Below, one piece after another: positions 13,898-13,899 of a stretch of DNA of 13,899 nucleotides. Every line of letters starts with the position of its first letter. Position 1 is the first letter of the stretch. Position numbers and translations under genes: made by a program. The DNA is from JBDREA01 sp043820265 (GTDB lineage Archaea; Altiarchaeota; Altiarchaeia; IMC4; JBDREA01). The DNA lies in NCBI GenBank assembly GCA_043820265.1, contig JBDREA010000069.1:1-13899 (forward strand), given 5' to 3'. The notes beneath the pieces are model-generated. The model was given only the letters and a program-made list of their open reading frames with translations, did not search any database and had not been told where the DNA came from.

Positions 13898-13899
13898 AG

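Overview
This 13.9 kb window is archaeal. It encodes an Alba chromatin protein, an archaeosine-tRNA modification enzyme, an archaeal-type AspRS and a NusA-like KH protein. Genes are tightly packed with 1-4 nt stop/start overlaps, and several starts have no Shine-Dalgarno but a TATA-like box about 25-28 nt upstream, as in leaderless archaeal transcripts. A full lineage call is not possible. The gene set fits a euryarchaeal or DPANN-like genome that makes histidine and probably forms Asn-tRNA by transamidation.

Layout. (1) Positions 1-194, minus strand: the 5' end of an unidentified protein, divergent from the next unit. (2) Positions 279-7611, plus strand, one apparent operon of five genes: a secreted, heavily sequon-marked Ig-like surface protein with one C-terminal membrane helix; an overlapping gene for a very large coiled-coil protein with a similar winged-helix-like domain at each end; a fusion of the radical-SAM archaeosine enzyme RaSEA with the lysine-transferase core of ArcS; a degenerate acylphosphatase-like protein; and HisA. 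(3) Positions 7677-10455, plus strand, probably with its own promoter: a HisC-like aminotransferase, a SAM hydrolase (DUF62) and a TatD-type metallohydrolase, each overlapping or abutting the next. (4) Positions 10457-10990, minus strand: a DJ-1/PfpI protein convergent with tatD. (5) Positions 11046-13899, minus strand: partial 2[4Fe-4S] ferredoxin, Alba with a long acidic N-terminal tail, zinc-ribbon/KH NusA-like protein, AspRS with nondiscriminating signature residues, and a membrane-anchored NTF2-like protein. This operon ends at a T9 tract.

The parts most worth following are: the surface-protein/coiled-coil pair, which overlap by 74 bp with an A8 tract just before the overlap that could allow a membrane-anchored fusion; the RaSEA-ArcS fusion, which would combine both final steps of archaeosine synthesis in one chain; the catalytically dead acylphosphatase fold next to it; and the acid-tailed Alba. 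Coding density is very high. The longest stretches without a gene are only 84 bp (195-278), 65 bp (7612-7676) and 55 bp (10991-11045), each discussed as a promoter or terminator region.
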